From: Bacteroidota bacterium
Lineage (GTDB): Bacteria; Bacteroidota; Bacteroidia; AKYH767-A; OLB10
NCBI GenBank assembly: GCA_016717725.1
Contig: JADKFA010000013.1
Location: 1 to 31,823 of the forward strand
DNA: 31,823 nucleotides
Direction of reading: 5' to 3'
This document shows positions 1 through 8,673 of this stretch, piece by piece; the stretch's first letter is position 1, and each line of letters starts with the position of its first letter. A program made the translations under genes and the position numbers. The notes under the pieces were generated by a model. That model saw only the letters and a program-made list of their open reading frames with translations. It ran no database searches and was not told the origin of the DNA.

Positions 1-2
1 TT

Positions 3-557
3 GAGCGATCAGCAATGAGTGATGCTATGCGCAATTCAACAGGTTCCATTGGAACAGTGAGTGAAATGACAAAGTATGCCGAAGAAATAGAAAAGTTAAT
101 AGGAGGGCACACATCACATATAATAATTAGTACCGATAGTGCTGTAGTGAGAATCCATCTGAATTTGCTCTGTGAAACACTTGAAAGACTTCTTAGTAAA
201 GAATTGGAGGCAAACAGAGCTTGGCAAAAACTATGATATTTACGAAGAAGACGGGGAACTTGTCGGACAACAATATCAGAGCGACACAGGCCCCATTGAT
301 GTATTAGCCATCAGCAAAGACAAAAAAAAACAATATTAGTTGTCGAGCTGAAGAAGGGTAGGGTAAGCGATAACGTAGTAGGCCAAATACAACGATATAT
401 GGGCTATGTATTAGAAGAACTTGCTGAAGACTACCAAACCGTAAAAGGCGTCATCATAGGCTTTGAAGATGACTTGAAAATTAAGAGAGCTCTTTCAGTA
501 ACGACAAATATTGAATTTTACAGGTATCAAATAAATTTTAAGCTGTTTAAGAGTTGA
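3..557 (+). CDS. DUF91 / NucS-like PD-(D/E)XK nuclease, 5' truncated, frameshifted
   Basis: The frame is already open at the window edge (ERSAMSDAM, RNSTGSIGT) and runs to about base 160. Protein similarity then continues in other frames: DFLVKNWRQTELGKNYDIYE near 193-250, GPIDVLAIS near 290-315, VVELKKGR near 338-362, and VVGQIQRYMGYV to the stop at 555-557. These are the signatures of the DUF91/NucS-type PD-(D/E)XK nuclease family: the Asp in GPIDVLAI and the Glu/Lys in VELKKG form the metal and catalytic site, with the downstream Gln as usual. At least two frame changes are needed, one of them in the A run at 322-330 where one extra A restores the frame. A role in DNA cleavage, repair or restriction is known for the family; the substrate here is unknown. 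The gene may be intact in the organism and broken only in this assembly. Confidence 0.75.
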
Positions 558-626
558 CTTATTAACGACTAATCGTTTTTAATTAAGTAAGAATTATTAA
601 AATTCATAAAAAATAATCTAATTGAA

Positions 627-1691
627 ATGATCAAAATTTTGAATGGCTTAATGCAATTATTAATTAATTTGACGAAGAGGATTATTAATTATGATAAGAC
701 AAAAAATATTAACTTTTCTGTTTATGACCTCGAACCTAATTTAAACCTAAATATCCATGAATATGACACATTAAAATCTAATATTATTAAAGGCAATGTA
801 AAAAATATATTAACATTAAAGAATTTAGTGCAATTGAAAAATTCGGTAATTTAGAATTATCAAACCAAATATCAGAAAGATTCATTAATTATAATAATCT
901 TGGCTTTAAAATTGAAGAAACTGAGTTTGACTTCAATAATCAAGTTGTATTTAAAGTAAAATACAAATATGATTTATTGGGAAATCAAATAGAAAAAGTA
1001 TACTTTGATTCAGAACTAAAAATCACACATGGATTTGAAAAAAAATTCAATGAGAGAAATCAAATATTATTAAAAAAAGAGTTGGGCAAGAATCGAAAAT
1101 TAATTGATACTAAACTTTATACTTATTCAAATAAAAAACTTGCAAGTTGGCAAACAATTGACAGATATAATAAAATTGAGGACACCTATACAATTAAAGT
1201 TGAAAAATCAACAATGACCGCAATGATAGAGTCTGTTGGTTCTAACCAACAGCATGCTTTAGTAGAAACTAAATATAACAATAAAGGAAAAATTATTGAA
1301 ATTCATTTTTTTGATTGCAATATATTAATTTCTAAACTTTTTAATGAATTTAATAACCTAGGCCAATTAATTAAATCAATCTATTATGATAAAATGGTCA
1401 ATTTTAGTAGTCATAATTATGTATTGGACAAGAAAGGTAGAATTAAAGAAGAAAATAATTGATAGAGAAGGTAAAACATCAAGATTCGATTTTATTGAAT
1501 ATGATCAAATCGGAAACATGATTTTTGAATATAAGTTAGATGATAACCGTTTTATAAAATCAAAAATGAACTACGTTTGTTTATGATAAATTTGATTCAA
1601 AAAGAATTGGGGTAGATGCATTCACTATTCAAATGACAAACCTATCAAAATTGAAATAAGAAAACTTCGCTTTAATGATCATTTAAAATAA
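627..1691 (+). CDS. YD-repeat-like protein, frameshifted
   Basis: The longest intact piece is 977-1462 (161 aa). The same protein continues upstream from about 820 (FINYNNLGFKIEE) and downstream past 1462 (SRFDFIEYDQIGNMIFEYKL), ending at the stop 1689-1691. It contains repeated units of the form aromatic-[DN]-x-x-G-[NKQ]-[ILQ]-x-[KE]: YDLLGNQIEK, YNNKGKIIEI, FNNLGQLIKS, YDQIGNMIFE. These resemble the YD/RHS-type beta repeats of secreted polymorphic toxins and related surface proteins. Only about four units are present and there is no RHS core motif, so this is either a small YD-like protein or the eroded tail of a larger one. The N-terminus is uncertain: no clear signal peptide follows the ATG at 627. 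The DNA is markedly AT-rich compared with the block just downstream. Confidence 0.5.
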
Positions 1692-2503
1692 AGTATTTTA
1701 GTGAGAGTGAAAATTAAACTGTGCTATTTAATTTCTTTAAAAATTAATCCCCCTTGCCCTTTCCAAAACTCATTCTCCTTCTCTTCGCACTCTTTATGTT
1801 CATAGCGGACTGTGTGATGTTGTTTGCGACTAGGAAAGGCTAGGAGTACTAGCAAAAGGCGGGCTCGACAAATTTTATTAATTGTGAGGAGATTACGTTG
1901 AGGATGATTCCTGCCATATCGTTTATTCTTTATGCGGAGGAGTCGAGATTTTCATTTTTCATTTCTGTGTTTAGGTGAGTGATATTGGTGATGTTGTTTG
2001 TACTCTATTTTGTGCCGATAAAAATGCCTTCAAAGAGTATTACGCTTTACTTCTACAAACGGACAAGCATGCGTTTTCGATTAGGAGTGCAGAGATTTTA
2101 ATAACGTTACGATGGCAGTTGGTTTCACCGTTAGCGTTTTGATAGCAGGACCCGTTGTATACGCGGGATTTGATGGGATTGGTGGGGACGGAGCATTGGA
2201 ATGTACTTTTAGATGAACGTGCGGGGATGAGTGGGCGGGTTGGTGCTATCAAGATTTCATGAGGAATGCTATAGAGGGGTATAAGAAGGGAGCGAGATAG
2301 TTGTTGGTCGTGAGGCTTCAAGATTGTTTGTTAGATTGGATTTTAGATTTTTCCACTGGATCTACTGTGTTTTCCTAGAAACCAATAGATACTTTTTCTT
2401 CAAATTTGGAGAATTGGTTTATTATTACTAAGTTTGAGTTACGCTTTTGGGTTGGGTTTTTGACTCGAGGGATTAATTTAGATACTTTTAATAAAACTTT
2501 GAT
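1692..2503 (+). other. 812-bp gene-poor block with atypical composition
   Basis: No convincing gene was found. The plus strand is purine- and G-rich from about 1790 to 2340, in sharp contrast with the AT-rich genes on both sides. A minus-strand frame stays open from about 2330 to 2040 (93 codons) with a Pro/Ser-rich translation, but I recognise no domain and no ribosome binding site. It could be an eroded gene, for example of a toxin or RHS locus, or an untranslated element. Confidence 0.4.
2398..2415 (+). repeat. 18-bp direct repeat, left copy
   Basis: The sequence cttcaaatttggagaatt occurs here and again exactly at 3750-3767. The two copies bracket the small orphan genes at 2504-3685. Confidence 0.75.
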
Positions 2504-2584
2504 ATGGATGAATTAAATACCTTACTATCTTTTGCTGATCATCATGCCAAACAAAATATTGTACTCTCAGATAAAAAAAAATAG
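2504..2584 (+). CDS. short hypothetical peptide (26 aa)
   Basis: An ATG-started frame of 26 codons (MDELNTLLSFADHHAKQN...) ends in an A run, 11 bases before the start of the next gene. It may be a leader, or the start of a longer protein cut by an indel in the A run at 2573-2581. It is not recognised as any family. Weak support: only spacing, strand and a plausible start. Confidence 0.25.
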   Translation: MDELNTLLSFADHHAKQNIVLSDKKK

Positions 2585-2595
2585 AATAAAATAAT

Positions 2596-3021
2596 ATGCC
2601 TGTATATATTCATTTAGCTAATCTATTCATTGATAAAGCCGCAATAGTAAAGAAATATGAAGGAGGGATTGAACAATTTCGATCCGACTATTCTATTGGA
2701 GGAGAAAACTATAATCAAGAAGACAATGAAATAATTGCACTTGCAAAAATGAATTTGGATGAGTTTGATTTAAATAGGTTACTTACAAAAGGATTACATT
2801 TCGATAAAAACCTTCAATTTTCAACCGATTTTACACTGAGATCGCGTTACGGAACATATTTGTGGAATACGGAATGGATTTCGGATAACGATGTGTTCGC
2901 GTGGCATAAAAAAGCAAATATTGAATTAATAGCGAAAGCTATTGCTATTGGAAATGAAACAATCCAACGAATCGAAGAACTTGCTAAGCAAGGAGAAAAT
3001 CCATTTGCAACTATAGTTTGA
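2596..3021 (+). CDS. hypothetical protein, immunity-like context
   Basis: A 141-residue soluble protein with no signal peptide and no membrane segment. The start (MPVYIHLANLFIDK) is the first ATG after the upstream short peptide. The protein is rich in charged and aromatic residues, with a run of Trp in the last third (YLWNTEW, FAWHKK) and a helical C-terminus. I do not recognise the family. The setting (single small gene, low GC, next to a YD-repeat-like protein and other small orphans, flanked by direct repeats) is typical of immunity genes beside contact-dependent or RHS-type toxins. That role is inferred from context only. Confidence 0.65.
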   Translation: MPVYIHLANLFIDKAAIVKKYEGGIEQFRSDYSIGGENYNQEDNEIIALAKMNLDEFDLNRLLTKGLHFDKNLQFSTDFTLRSRYGTYLWNTEWISDNDVFAWHKKANIELIAKAIAIGNETIQRIEELAKQGENPFATIV

Positions 3022-3031
3022 CATGATGTAA

Positions 3032-3145
3032 ATAAACATCATTGATGGAAATAGAATATCAACTCTTTATTTAGAGGTTATAAGTATTGCAAGCGACCTT
3101 GGTGAATCGATCACTTTAATAAAATCAAGTCTGCTGTTCATATAG
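3032..3145 (+). pseudogene. remnant of a small gene
   Basis: Just after two ATG codons at 3023-3028 comes an in-frame TAA (3029-3031), then a well-formed open stretch (INIIDGNRISTLYLEVI...) up to a TAG at 3143-3145. A further protein-like stretch (VHIEKPMFFILKFKYY) follows in another frame from about 3135. This pattern suggests a short gene broken by a stop and an indel. The family is not recognised. Confidence 0.3.
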
Positions 3146-3229
3146 AAAAACCGATGTTTTTTATTCTGAAATTCAAATATTATAAAATACTAGCAATAGG
3201 TATAAAAAAACAATCAACAACAAAAAAAT

Positions 3230-3685
3230 ATGATCGAACCTATAAAAGCAACACTAACAAAAACTATTATTAATAGTCTAGACCCTCAAGAAATTATTTA
3301 CGCTGAAGTAGCAGGTGGTGGTGCCAATGGTAATGCTGGTGGAATACTCATTTACATAATAAAAGATAAGCAACTTTTATGCTATGAAACAAACAAGTTC
3401 ACTGATCAAGAAAATTATTCATTAGCAGAGGAATTATTATTAAAGCATACGGATAGACATTATGAACACGAGGAAAATTTAGAGTCACGCCTATTTGATT
3501 ATGTTTATGGTGGGCTAGGTAATAATGTATTTATACATAAAAATGCGAATCTTGAAATTAAAGAAAATTATTTTCTTTACCTAAAAGATGATTTGGAATA
3601 TGCTATTTACAGTTCAGTTCAAGGCGTTTTTAATGGCGTTGTAAATGGAATTAAACAAGCTCAAAAAGCTAATAAATATAGGTAG
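3230..3685 (+). CDS. hypothetical protein, immunity-like context
   Basis: A 151-residue soluble protein. A glycine-rich turn (AEVAGGGANGNAGG) near residues 26-39 is followed by a strand-like segment (ILIYIIKDKQLLCYETN). The C-terminal half is mixed helix and strand and ends in a basic tail. There is no signal peptide or membrane helix. The ATG at 3230 follows an A-rich leader. It belongs to the same run of small AT-rich genes as 2596-3021 and lies inside the pair of 18-bp repeats. The family is not recognised; an immunity or accessory role is only a contextual guess. Confidence 0.65.
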   Translation: MIEPIKATLTKTIINSLDPQEIIYAEVAGGGANGNAGGILIYIIKDKQLLCYETNKFTDQENYSLAEELLLKHTDRHYEHEENLESRLFDYVYGGLGNNVFIHKNANLEIKENYFLYLKDDLEYAIYSSVQGVFNGVVNGIKQAQKANKYR

Positions 3686-3749
3686 AGCATAAAAATAAAG
3701 TAGTATTGACTTGTCATTCATAATTTAAGGTTGGACCAGATTTTATTTC

Positions 3750-3767
3750 CTTCAAATTTGGAGAATT
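3750..3767 (+). repeat. 18-bp direct repeat, right copy
   Basis: Exact second copy of the sequence at 2398-2415, about 1.33 kb away, placed after the last small orphan gene and before the DUF2167 gene. Confidence 0.75.
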
Positions 3768-3918
3768 CGGGGATTTGTTGGAGATTTGATATGGTCAATA
3801 TGGCTGGAGTTTCAATGTTAGTGATATTTAAAAAAGTACTTTATTAAAATTGAATTTAACAACCCTTAATTTATAAAAATCTAGCCGAACTTAAGAAGGC
3901 AACATTAAAATTTACACT

Positions 3919-4812
3919 ATGAAAAAATCAATTCTGCCATGCTTGGTTTGGCTATTATTTGCAATGAACTGCTTCGGACAAGAGATTGACAGTACGCAAA
4001 TATGGATAGAAAATACTGAGCAATCACTAAGTTATAAAACAGGGATTATCGAATTGGAGGAGGGAAATGCCAAGCTCAATGTTCCAGCTGGATTTAGATA
4101 CCTCGACAGAGAGCAAAGCATTTTTGTGCTTACCGATTTATGGGGAAATCCTGCCGACAGTACTGTATTAGGAATGATTGTCCCTAATAATTTAGGTGTA
4201 TTAGCTGATTCCGGGTGGGCTTTTATCATCAGTTTTGAAGAAATGGGGTATGTAAAAGACGATGATGCTGAAGACATCGACTACGACGATCTCCTAAAAG
4301 ATATGCAGAAGGAATCCGAAGGATATAATCCGGAAAGAATAAAAGAAGGTTACGAACCCATTACATTAGTGGGCTGGGCTTCAAAACCATTTTATGATAA
4401 GGAATTAAAAACCCTACATTGGGCTAAAGAATTAAAATTTGGAGAAGCAACCGTAAATACCTTAAATTATAATTTGAGAATATTGGGAAGAAAAGGAGTT
4501 TACAATTTAAATGCTGTTGCCACCATGAATGAGTTACCCGCAGTTAAAAAACATATTGCCGAAATTGTCCGATGTGTTGAATTTAAAGATGGAAACAAAT
4601 ACGCAGATTTTATCCCCGATGTGGATGAAGTAGCCGCATTTACAATAGGCGGATTAGTTGCTGGAAAAGTTTTAGCAAAAGCAGGATTCTTTGTTCTAAT
4701 TGCAAAGTTCTGGAAGGTTATTGCGCTTGCATTTGCAGCAGTAGGCGGTACTATGTTTAAGTTCTTTAAACGTAAAAAGGATAATACCGATAGTCCAGAA
4801 AGTACTTCCTAA
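3919..4812 (+). CDS. DUF2167 family membrane-anchored protein
   Basis: This 297-residue protein has an N-terminal signal peptide (MKKSILPCLVWLLFAMNCFG, cleaved near residue 20). The family core follows: GYVKDDDAEDIDYDDLL near 113-129, a Gly-Trp-Ala motif (LVGWASKPFYD) near 150-160, LHWAKEL, LNYNLRILGRKGVY near 181-194, and a phenylalanine-rich close. A hydrophobic segment (about residues 246-280) and a Lys/Arg-rich tail end the protein, so it is probably anchored in the inner membrane with most of the chain in the periplasm. The length and motif order match DUF2167. The biochemical role of the family is not established. The gene is intact, unlike many neighbours. Confidence 0.85.
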   Translation: MKKSILPCLVWLLFAMNCFGQEIDSTQIWIENTEQSLSYKTGIIELEEGNAKLNVPAGFRYLDREQSIFVLTDLWGNPADSTVLGMIVPNNLGVLADSGWAFIISFEEMGYVKDDDAEDIDYDDLLKDMQKESEGYNPERIKEGYEPITLVGWASKPFYDKELKTLHWAKELKFGEATVNTLNYNLRILGRKGVYNLNAVATMNELPAVKKHIAEIVRCVEFKDGNKYADFIPDVDEVAAFTIGGLVAGKVLAKAGFFVLIAKFWKVIALAFAAVGGTMFKFFKRKKDNTDSPESTS

Positions 4813-4894
4813 ATTTTATTTTCATAATAAATGTTTTATGAATACTAAGAAATTTCTAACCAAATTAAACCTAATAGGAATTATTTACGGAACG

Positions 4895-5249
4895 ATGAAA
4901 AAACCTATCCTAAAATCACTCTTCCTCCTCATCATAGCCGTAATCTTCTCAGGCTGCTTCGCCATTCATAGTGGTACTGTTTATAATTCTGCATCCTTAA
5001 GTTCGGCTAATTTCTCCTATGTTAACATGAATGTAGAAGGAAGCTTCTACACGTTACGTTATTGGATTTGGTGGACTCGAAAAATTCACACTGATCAGTA
5101 TTGCCAAGAAAAATATGATGGCGAATCATCCTTTGCAAAAGAATCAAGCTTTCGTAAACCAAACCCTGAACTTTAAAACTTCTTTCTACTTTGGTATTAT
5201 CCTTACCACCAAATGTGTGGTGACGGCGGATGTGGTGGAGTTTAGGTAA
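4895..5249 (+). CDS. DUF6567-like lipoprotein, one frameshift
   Basis: The start chosen is the ATG at 4895, giving a lipoprotein signal peptide (MKKPILKSLFLLIIAVIFSG then Cys, with Ala after it). An upstream in-frame ATG at 4838 would bury the signal. The first frame carries FAIHSGTVYNSASLSSANFS. Near 5060 the protein switches frame and continues with IGFGGLEKFTLISIAKKNMM, HPLQKNQAFVNQTLNF and TSFYFGIILTTKCVVTADVV to the stop at 5247-5249. This order matches the DUF6567 lipoproteins of Bacteroidota. The protein is probably periplasmic or outer-membrane anchored; its function is unknown. One indel would restore a protein of about 117 aa. Confidence 0.65.
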
Positions 5250-5733
5250 CCTAACCACTGGATTAAATATTTACATACTTTTTTATTTTATAAAAATATT
5301 AGAAAATATTTCCTGATAACAATATTCTAGCTACTGTCCTGTAGCAGTGTGGGATTTTCCTTCTAGTATATTTTTAGCTGCATCTAAAATTTAATTTCAG
5401 ATGAGACTTTTCTTTAAAACACTAAAGATCACTAAAGGTCATAAGAGAACACTTTAGTTCAACTTCAATTCAAAACCTCTAGTGCACTTAGTGACCTCTT
5501 GTGGCTCTAGTGATGAAAAAAGTCTCTTTCAAATCTAAAATTCAAATATTGGAAATCTCCTTGCAGCTTGAAGTTGAGCTTGCAGCTTGCAGCTTGTAGC
5601 TCCCCATAAATCCTAAAAAATTCACGGAATTTCATTGCCAAACCCCAATTATTTGGAAAACCGGAATAAATCTGCAAATTTGTATTGGTGCTCTGTATGG
5701 GAGCATCTTCATAATCACCTAAAACAAATTAAA
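5250..5733 (+). other. intergenic region with degenerate low-complexity repeats
   Basis: No gene was found. It holds degenerate repeats of a cactaaag / gagaacactt type at about 5418-5520, similar to text at 7821-7860 and 8006-8050. A cluster of cagcttg units (about 5561-5600) lies just before the next gene. Confidence 0.5.
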
Positions 5734-6701
5734 ATGCTAAAATCACTACTCCTTTCTTTTGCTTTGCTATTCGTTATTTCAACTACAAAAGCACAACAAA
5801 ATGTATTTTTAACCATTACGAACAAGTTGGGAAATACGCCGTTTGCATTTAATCAGGTAGCTCAAAATAACCTGATGCAGAATTTTAAAATTACCCGTAT
5901 GGATTATTACATTTCCAGTATTATCATCATCCATGATGGTGGTCAGGAGATTCCCGTTCCAAGCAAATATATTTTAGCGCATGCAGACGCAAATAATGTA
6001 GAGAATTTAGGGACTTTCAATGTAACTAATGTGGAAGGAATCAAATTTTCCATTGGCGTGGATGGATCTCTGAATAATTCCGATCCATCCCTGCAGGCTC
6101 CTGGAAGTCCACTGTATTTTCAATCGCCATCCATGCATTGGGGATGGGCTTCAGGTTATTTCTTTTCAACACTTGAAGGTTTGGCAGGAGCCAACCTCAC
6201 TACAATTTTCAAATGCATAGTTTAGGAAATGCAAATTACTTTCAACAAACACAAATGGCTGCCGGAGTTAATACGGGTGGAAACAATATTTTTATAAATC
6301 TGAACGCAGATTATGTTCAAGCGGTGAAAAATATAAATGTCGCTTCAGGACCTATTGATCATGGTGCAAATGCGACTGACTTAACCGTGTTGCAAAATTT
6401 AAGAGATTTTGTGTTTAGCCCAAGTTCTGCTGCCACTGGTTTTATCAAATAATTCCACTGAAGAATTAAATGTTTCTATTTTCCCAAACCCAACATCAGA
6501 GAAACTATACATTAACTTCAACGATAATAATTCCACAGCCGACCGATTAATGATCGTTGACTTATTAGGAAACACGGTTCTTGAAAATGGATTAAATATC
6601 CGCAATGAAATTCATGTTGGTGATCTGGCGAAGGAGTATATATACTGCAGTTTTACAGTGGTAATTCCAACCTTTCAAATCGAAGAATAACCATTCAATA
6701 A
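5734..6701 (+). CDS. MbnP-like protein with T9SS sorting domain, frameshifted
   Basis: The start chosen is the ATG at 5734, which gives a clean signal peptide (MLKSLLLSFALLFVISTTKA then QQ). The first part has strand-rich sequence with MDYYISSIII near residues 50-60, IKFSIGVDGSLNN, and the Trp-rich signature MHWGWASGYFFSTLEG, which is characteristic of the MbnP family. The chain goes on in a second frame (MHSLGNANYFQQTQ..., LTVLQNLRDFVFSP) and then a third (SIFPNPTSEKLYINF, IVDLLGNTVLENG, GVYILQFYSG), which is a type A T9SS C-terminal domain ending at 6699-6701. Frame changes lie near 6205 and in T runs near 6444 and 6640. MbnP proteins are secreted partners of di-heme MbnH enzymes, the gene that follows two bases later; in methanotrophs MbnH modifies a Trp of MbnP to make a copper site. 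Confidence 0.8.
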
Positions 6702-6703
6702 AA

Positions 6704-7726
6704 GTGAAAAGACGATCGGTTAAAATAGTATTGCTCTTTTTATTTTCTTGTGTTTTTATTAGCGGATGTGAAAAGGATAACTCTAACGATGGAGTAGGAG
6801 CAGTACTTATTATTCCGCCCGGTTTTCCATCGATGGACTTTCCAGCCGACAACAATTTTACGATGACACGTTGGGAATTAGGGAAAGAGCTATTTTATGA
6901 AAAACAACTCTCAAAAAACAATACATTAAGTTGTGCCTCTTGCCATAAACAAGAATTTGCATTTAGTGATAACGTTGCGTTAAGTCTAGGCGATAACAAT
7001 GCCCTTGGAAGCAGCAACGCGCCCTCTTTAACGAATATAGGATATCATCCTTATTTCACACGTGCTGGCGGCGTTCCTACCTTGGAAATGCAAGTATTAG
7101 TACCCATCCAAGAGCATAATGAATTTAACACAAACATGCTCGATGTCATCGACAAACTGAAACAGAACAATAGTTATAATCAGCAAGCGCAGTTGGCATA
7201 TGGAAGAGATCTGGATGCATTTGTTATTACACGTGCGATATCTACTTTTGAACGAAGTTTAATCAGTGGCAACAGCCGTTTTGATAAATATGAAAACGAC
7301 AATACACAGTTTTCCCTTACGACAAGTGAATTACGGGGGTACCAACTTTTCAATAGCTCACAAACAAATTGCAGCTCCTGTCACAGTGGATTTAATTTTA
7401 CAAATTACACTTTTGAAAATAATGGCTTGTATCTAAATTATGCAGATAGCGGCAGAATGAGAGTAACTCAATTACCACAAGACAGAGCAAAATTTAAAGT
7501 TCCTTCTTTACGAAATGTTGCACTTACAGCGCCATACATGCACGATGGAAGTTTTACATCATTACAACAGGTCTTGATCACTATAACAGCGGCGGACAAC
7601 CTCATGTAAATAAAAGTACATTGGTGCATCCGTTAAATTTATCTACACAAGAAAAAACAGATCTGCTCAATTTTTTTAAATACGTTGAGTGATGATTCTT
7701 TTGTGAGGAATAACCTTTTTAATTGA
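6704..7726 (+). CDS. di-heme cytochrome c peroxidase family lipoprotein (MbnH-like), 3' frameshifts
   Basis: Translation starts at GTG 6704, two bases after the MbnP-like stop, with a lipoprotein signal (IVLLFLFSCVFISGC). Two haem c attachment motifs are visible: CASCH near residue 79 and CSSCH near residue 220. The usual MauG/CcpA core surrounds them: LGKELFYEKQLS, FAFSDNVALSLG, GGVPTLEMQVLVPIQEHNEF, FKVPSLRNVALTAPYMHDGS. The uninterrupted frame ends at 7609 but the protein continues as LDHYNSGGQPHVN, LSTQEKTDLLNFF, and after the T run near 7675 as LNTLSDDSFVRNN to the stop at 7724-7726. It is probably periplasmic or lipid-anchored. Adjacency to the MbnP-like gene favours an MbnH-type protein-modifying role over hydrogen peroxide detoxification, but a peroxidase remains possible. 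Confidence 0.85.
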
Positions 7727-8118
7727 AGTAAATTTTAGTTCCAAATTAAAACAAGCTGTAAGCTTTATGCTTCAAGTATTATCTTAGCAAAATAAAATTT
7801 AGTTTCGAATTGACTTTATTAAACACTAAAGACACAATAGAGCACTAGAGAACACTTGAGGAATTTGATTTATTATAGCCCCTCGCCTATGGAGAGGGGT
7901 AGGGGGAGAGGCTAAAACTTTAATGTGGTAATAATCTGTTTTCATGTTGAGAAATAAGCATTCATTGATTAAACTATAATCTAATCGCGAAAACGCGAGA
8001 CAAACATACGAGAGAGCACTAAAGGACACTTAAGGAAACTTGATGTCACTTGTGAGCAAGAAATCTTTTATTTTGTTCTGAATAAATCTGTGCCAATCCG
8101 ATTTATCCTTTTTATCCG

Positions 8119-8137
8119 TGCTTGCCTGAAGCAAGCA
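8119..8137. repeat. small hairpin (7-bp stem)
   Basis: Arms tgcttgc and gcaagca around a 5-base loop form a perfect stem. No run of T follows directly. Confidence 0.55.
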
Positions 8138-8219
8138 GGTTCAATTTTTCAGCAATCAAGTTTCTTACTTCTTGTTTGCTGTTATTGCGAAACCTCGCGA
8201 CTAGATTTTATTAAATCCA

Positions 8220-8244
8220 CAATTGTCATTAGAAATGACAATTG
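8220..8244. repeat. perfect hairpin (11-bp stem, 3-base loop)
   Basis: The arms caattgtcatt and aatgacaattg are exact reverse complements around aga. It is the first of a chain of hairpins leading into the element at 8292-8423. Confidence 0.7.
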
Positions 8245-8260
8245 TGCCATCGGGGCGACG

Positions 8261-8284
8261 AATTCATTGATCAATCAATGAATT
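8261..8284. repeat. perfect hairpin (11-bp stem, 2-base loop)
   Basis: The arms aattcattgat and atcaatgaatt are exact reverse complements. It sits directly before the conserved gtcgggattaaccc that begins the repeated element, in the place where the second copy has a different hairpin (13120-13143). Confidence 0.7.
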
Positions 8285-8291
8285 GTCGGGA

Positions 8292-8423
8292 TTAACCCTG
8301 ACATTGATTTTGAAGCAATTCTTACTTTCGTTTTAACTATATGAACTAATTATTGCTTCAAAATCAATCGTCAGCCCAGATACCAATATTGGGCAAAAAA
8401 GTCTAATGACTTTTTTGGGTTAA
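8292..8423 (+). repeat. multi-hairpin dispersed element, copy 1
   Basis: The element is bounded by TTAACCC (8292-8298) and GGGTTAA (8417-8423) as inverted ends. Inside are a long stem (8298-8374; 22 pairs with one bulged base, arms built on attgattttgaagcaat and its complement), a GCCCA/TGGGC hairpin (8374-8394), and a AAAAAAGTC/GACTTTTTT hairpin (8395-8416) that could end transcription. A second copy lies at 13142-13264. The size, inverted ends and lack of coding capacity resemble a MITE or bacterial interspersed palindromic element. Confidence 0.75.
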
Positions 8424-8641
8424 AAAAACAAACATACGAGGGCACAAGAGATTTCTTATAACTCTAACTACATTTGAACCCCAGACAGCATGCTTTTTTT
8501 ATCAAATTTATTTCCTTAGACTTTGGTTTTTATTGAAATCTACTTTTCTATTTTACAAATTACTGATTTACAATACATTGAACAAATATCGGATGTTGGT
8601 AAATGATTGATTGATTTACCCTAAAATCGGTCTTCAATTTT

Positions 8642-8649
8642 TACTTTTG
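8642..8649 (+). promoter_or_regulatory. Bacteroidota-type -7 box
   Basis: tacttttg matches the consensus TAnnTTTG exactly, 24 bases before the start codon of the DUF4920 gene. No good -33 TTTG was found at the expected spacing. Confidence 0.4.
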
Positions 8650-8673
8650 TACCAGTTAATAAAATCAGAAAAA

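Larger units (their letters stand above)
7727..8673 (+). other. 947-bp intergenic region dense in hairpins and dispersed repeats
   Basis: No gene is supported. In order it holds: repeat text of the cactaaag/gagaacactt type (7821-7860 and 8006-8050); a CCCCTC/GAGGGG hairpin (7881-7900); two copies of acaaacatacgag (8000-8012 and 8428-8440); a TGCTTGC/GCAAGCA hairpin (8119-8137); two perfect 11-bp hairpins (8220-8244 and 8261-8284); and the multi-hairpin element at 8292-8423. A promoter box lies near its end. Confidence 0.7.

Noticed and set aside
2040..2321. 93-codon minus-strand frame as a gene
   Set aside because: No ribosome binding site, no recognisable domain, and an odd composition; kept only as part of the unexplained block.
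3032..3145. Barstar-like identity for the gene remnant
   Set aside because: The IIDGNRI start is suggestive, but the rest lacks the conserved barstar helix and Asp pattern.
8292..8423. Considered as an integron attC site or retron RNA
   Set aside because: The ends do not fit the attC core consensus (RYYYAAC and GTTRRRY), and no integrase or reverse transcriptase gene lies in the window.
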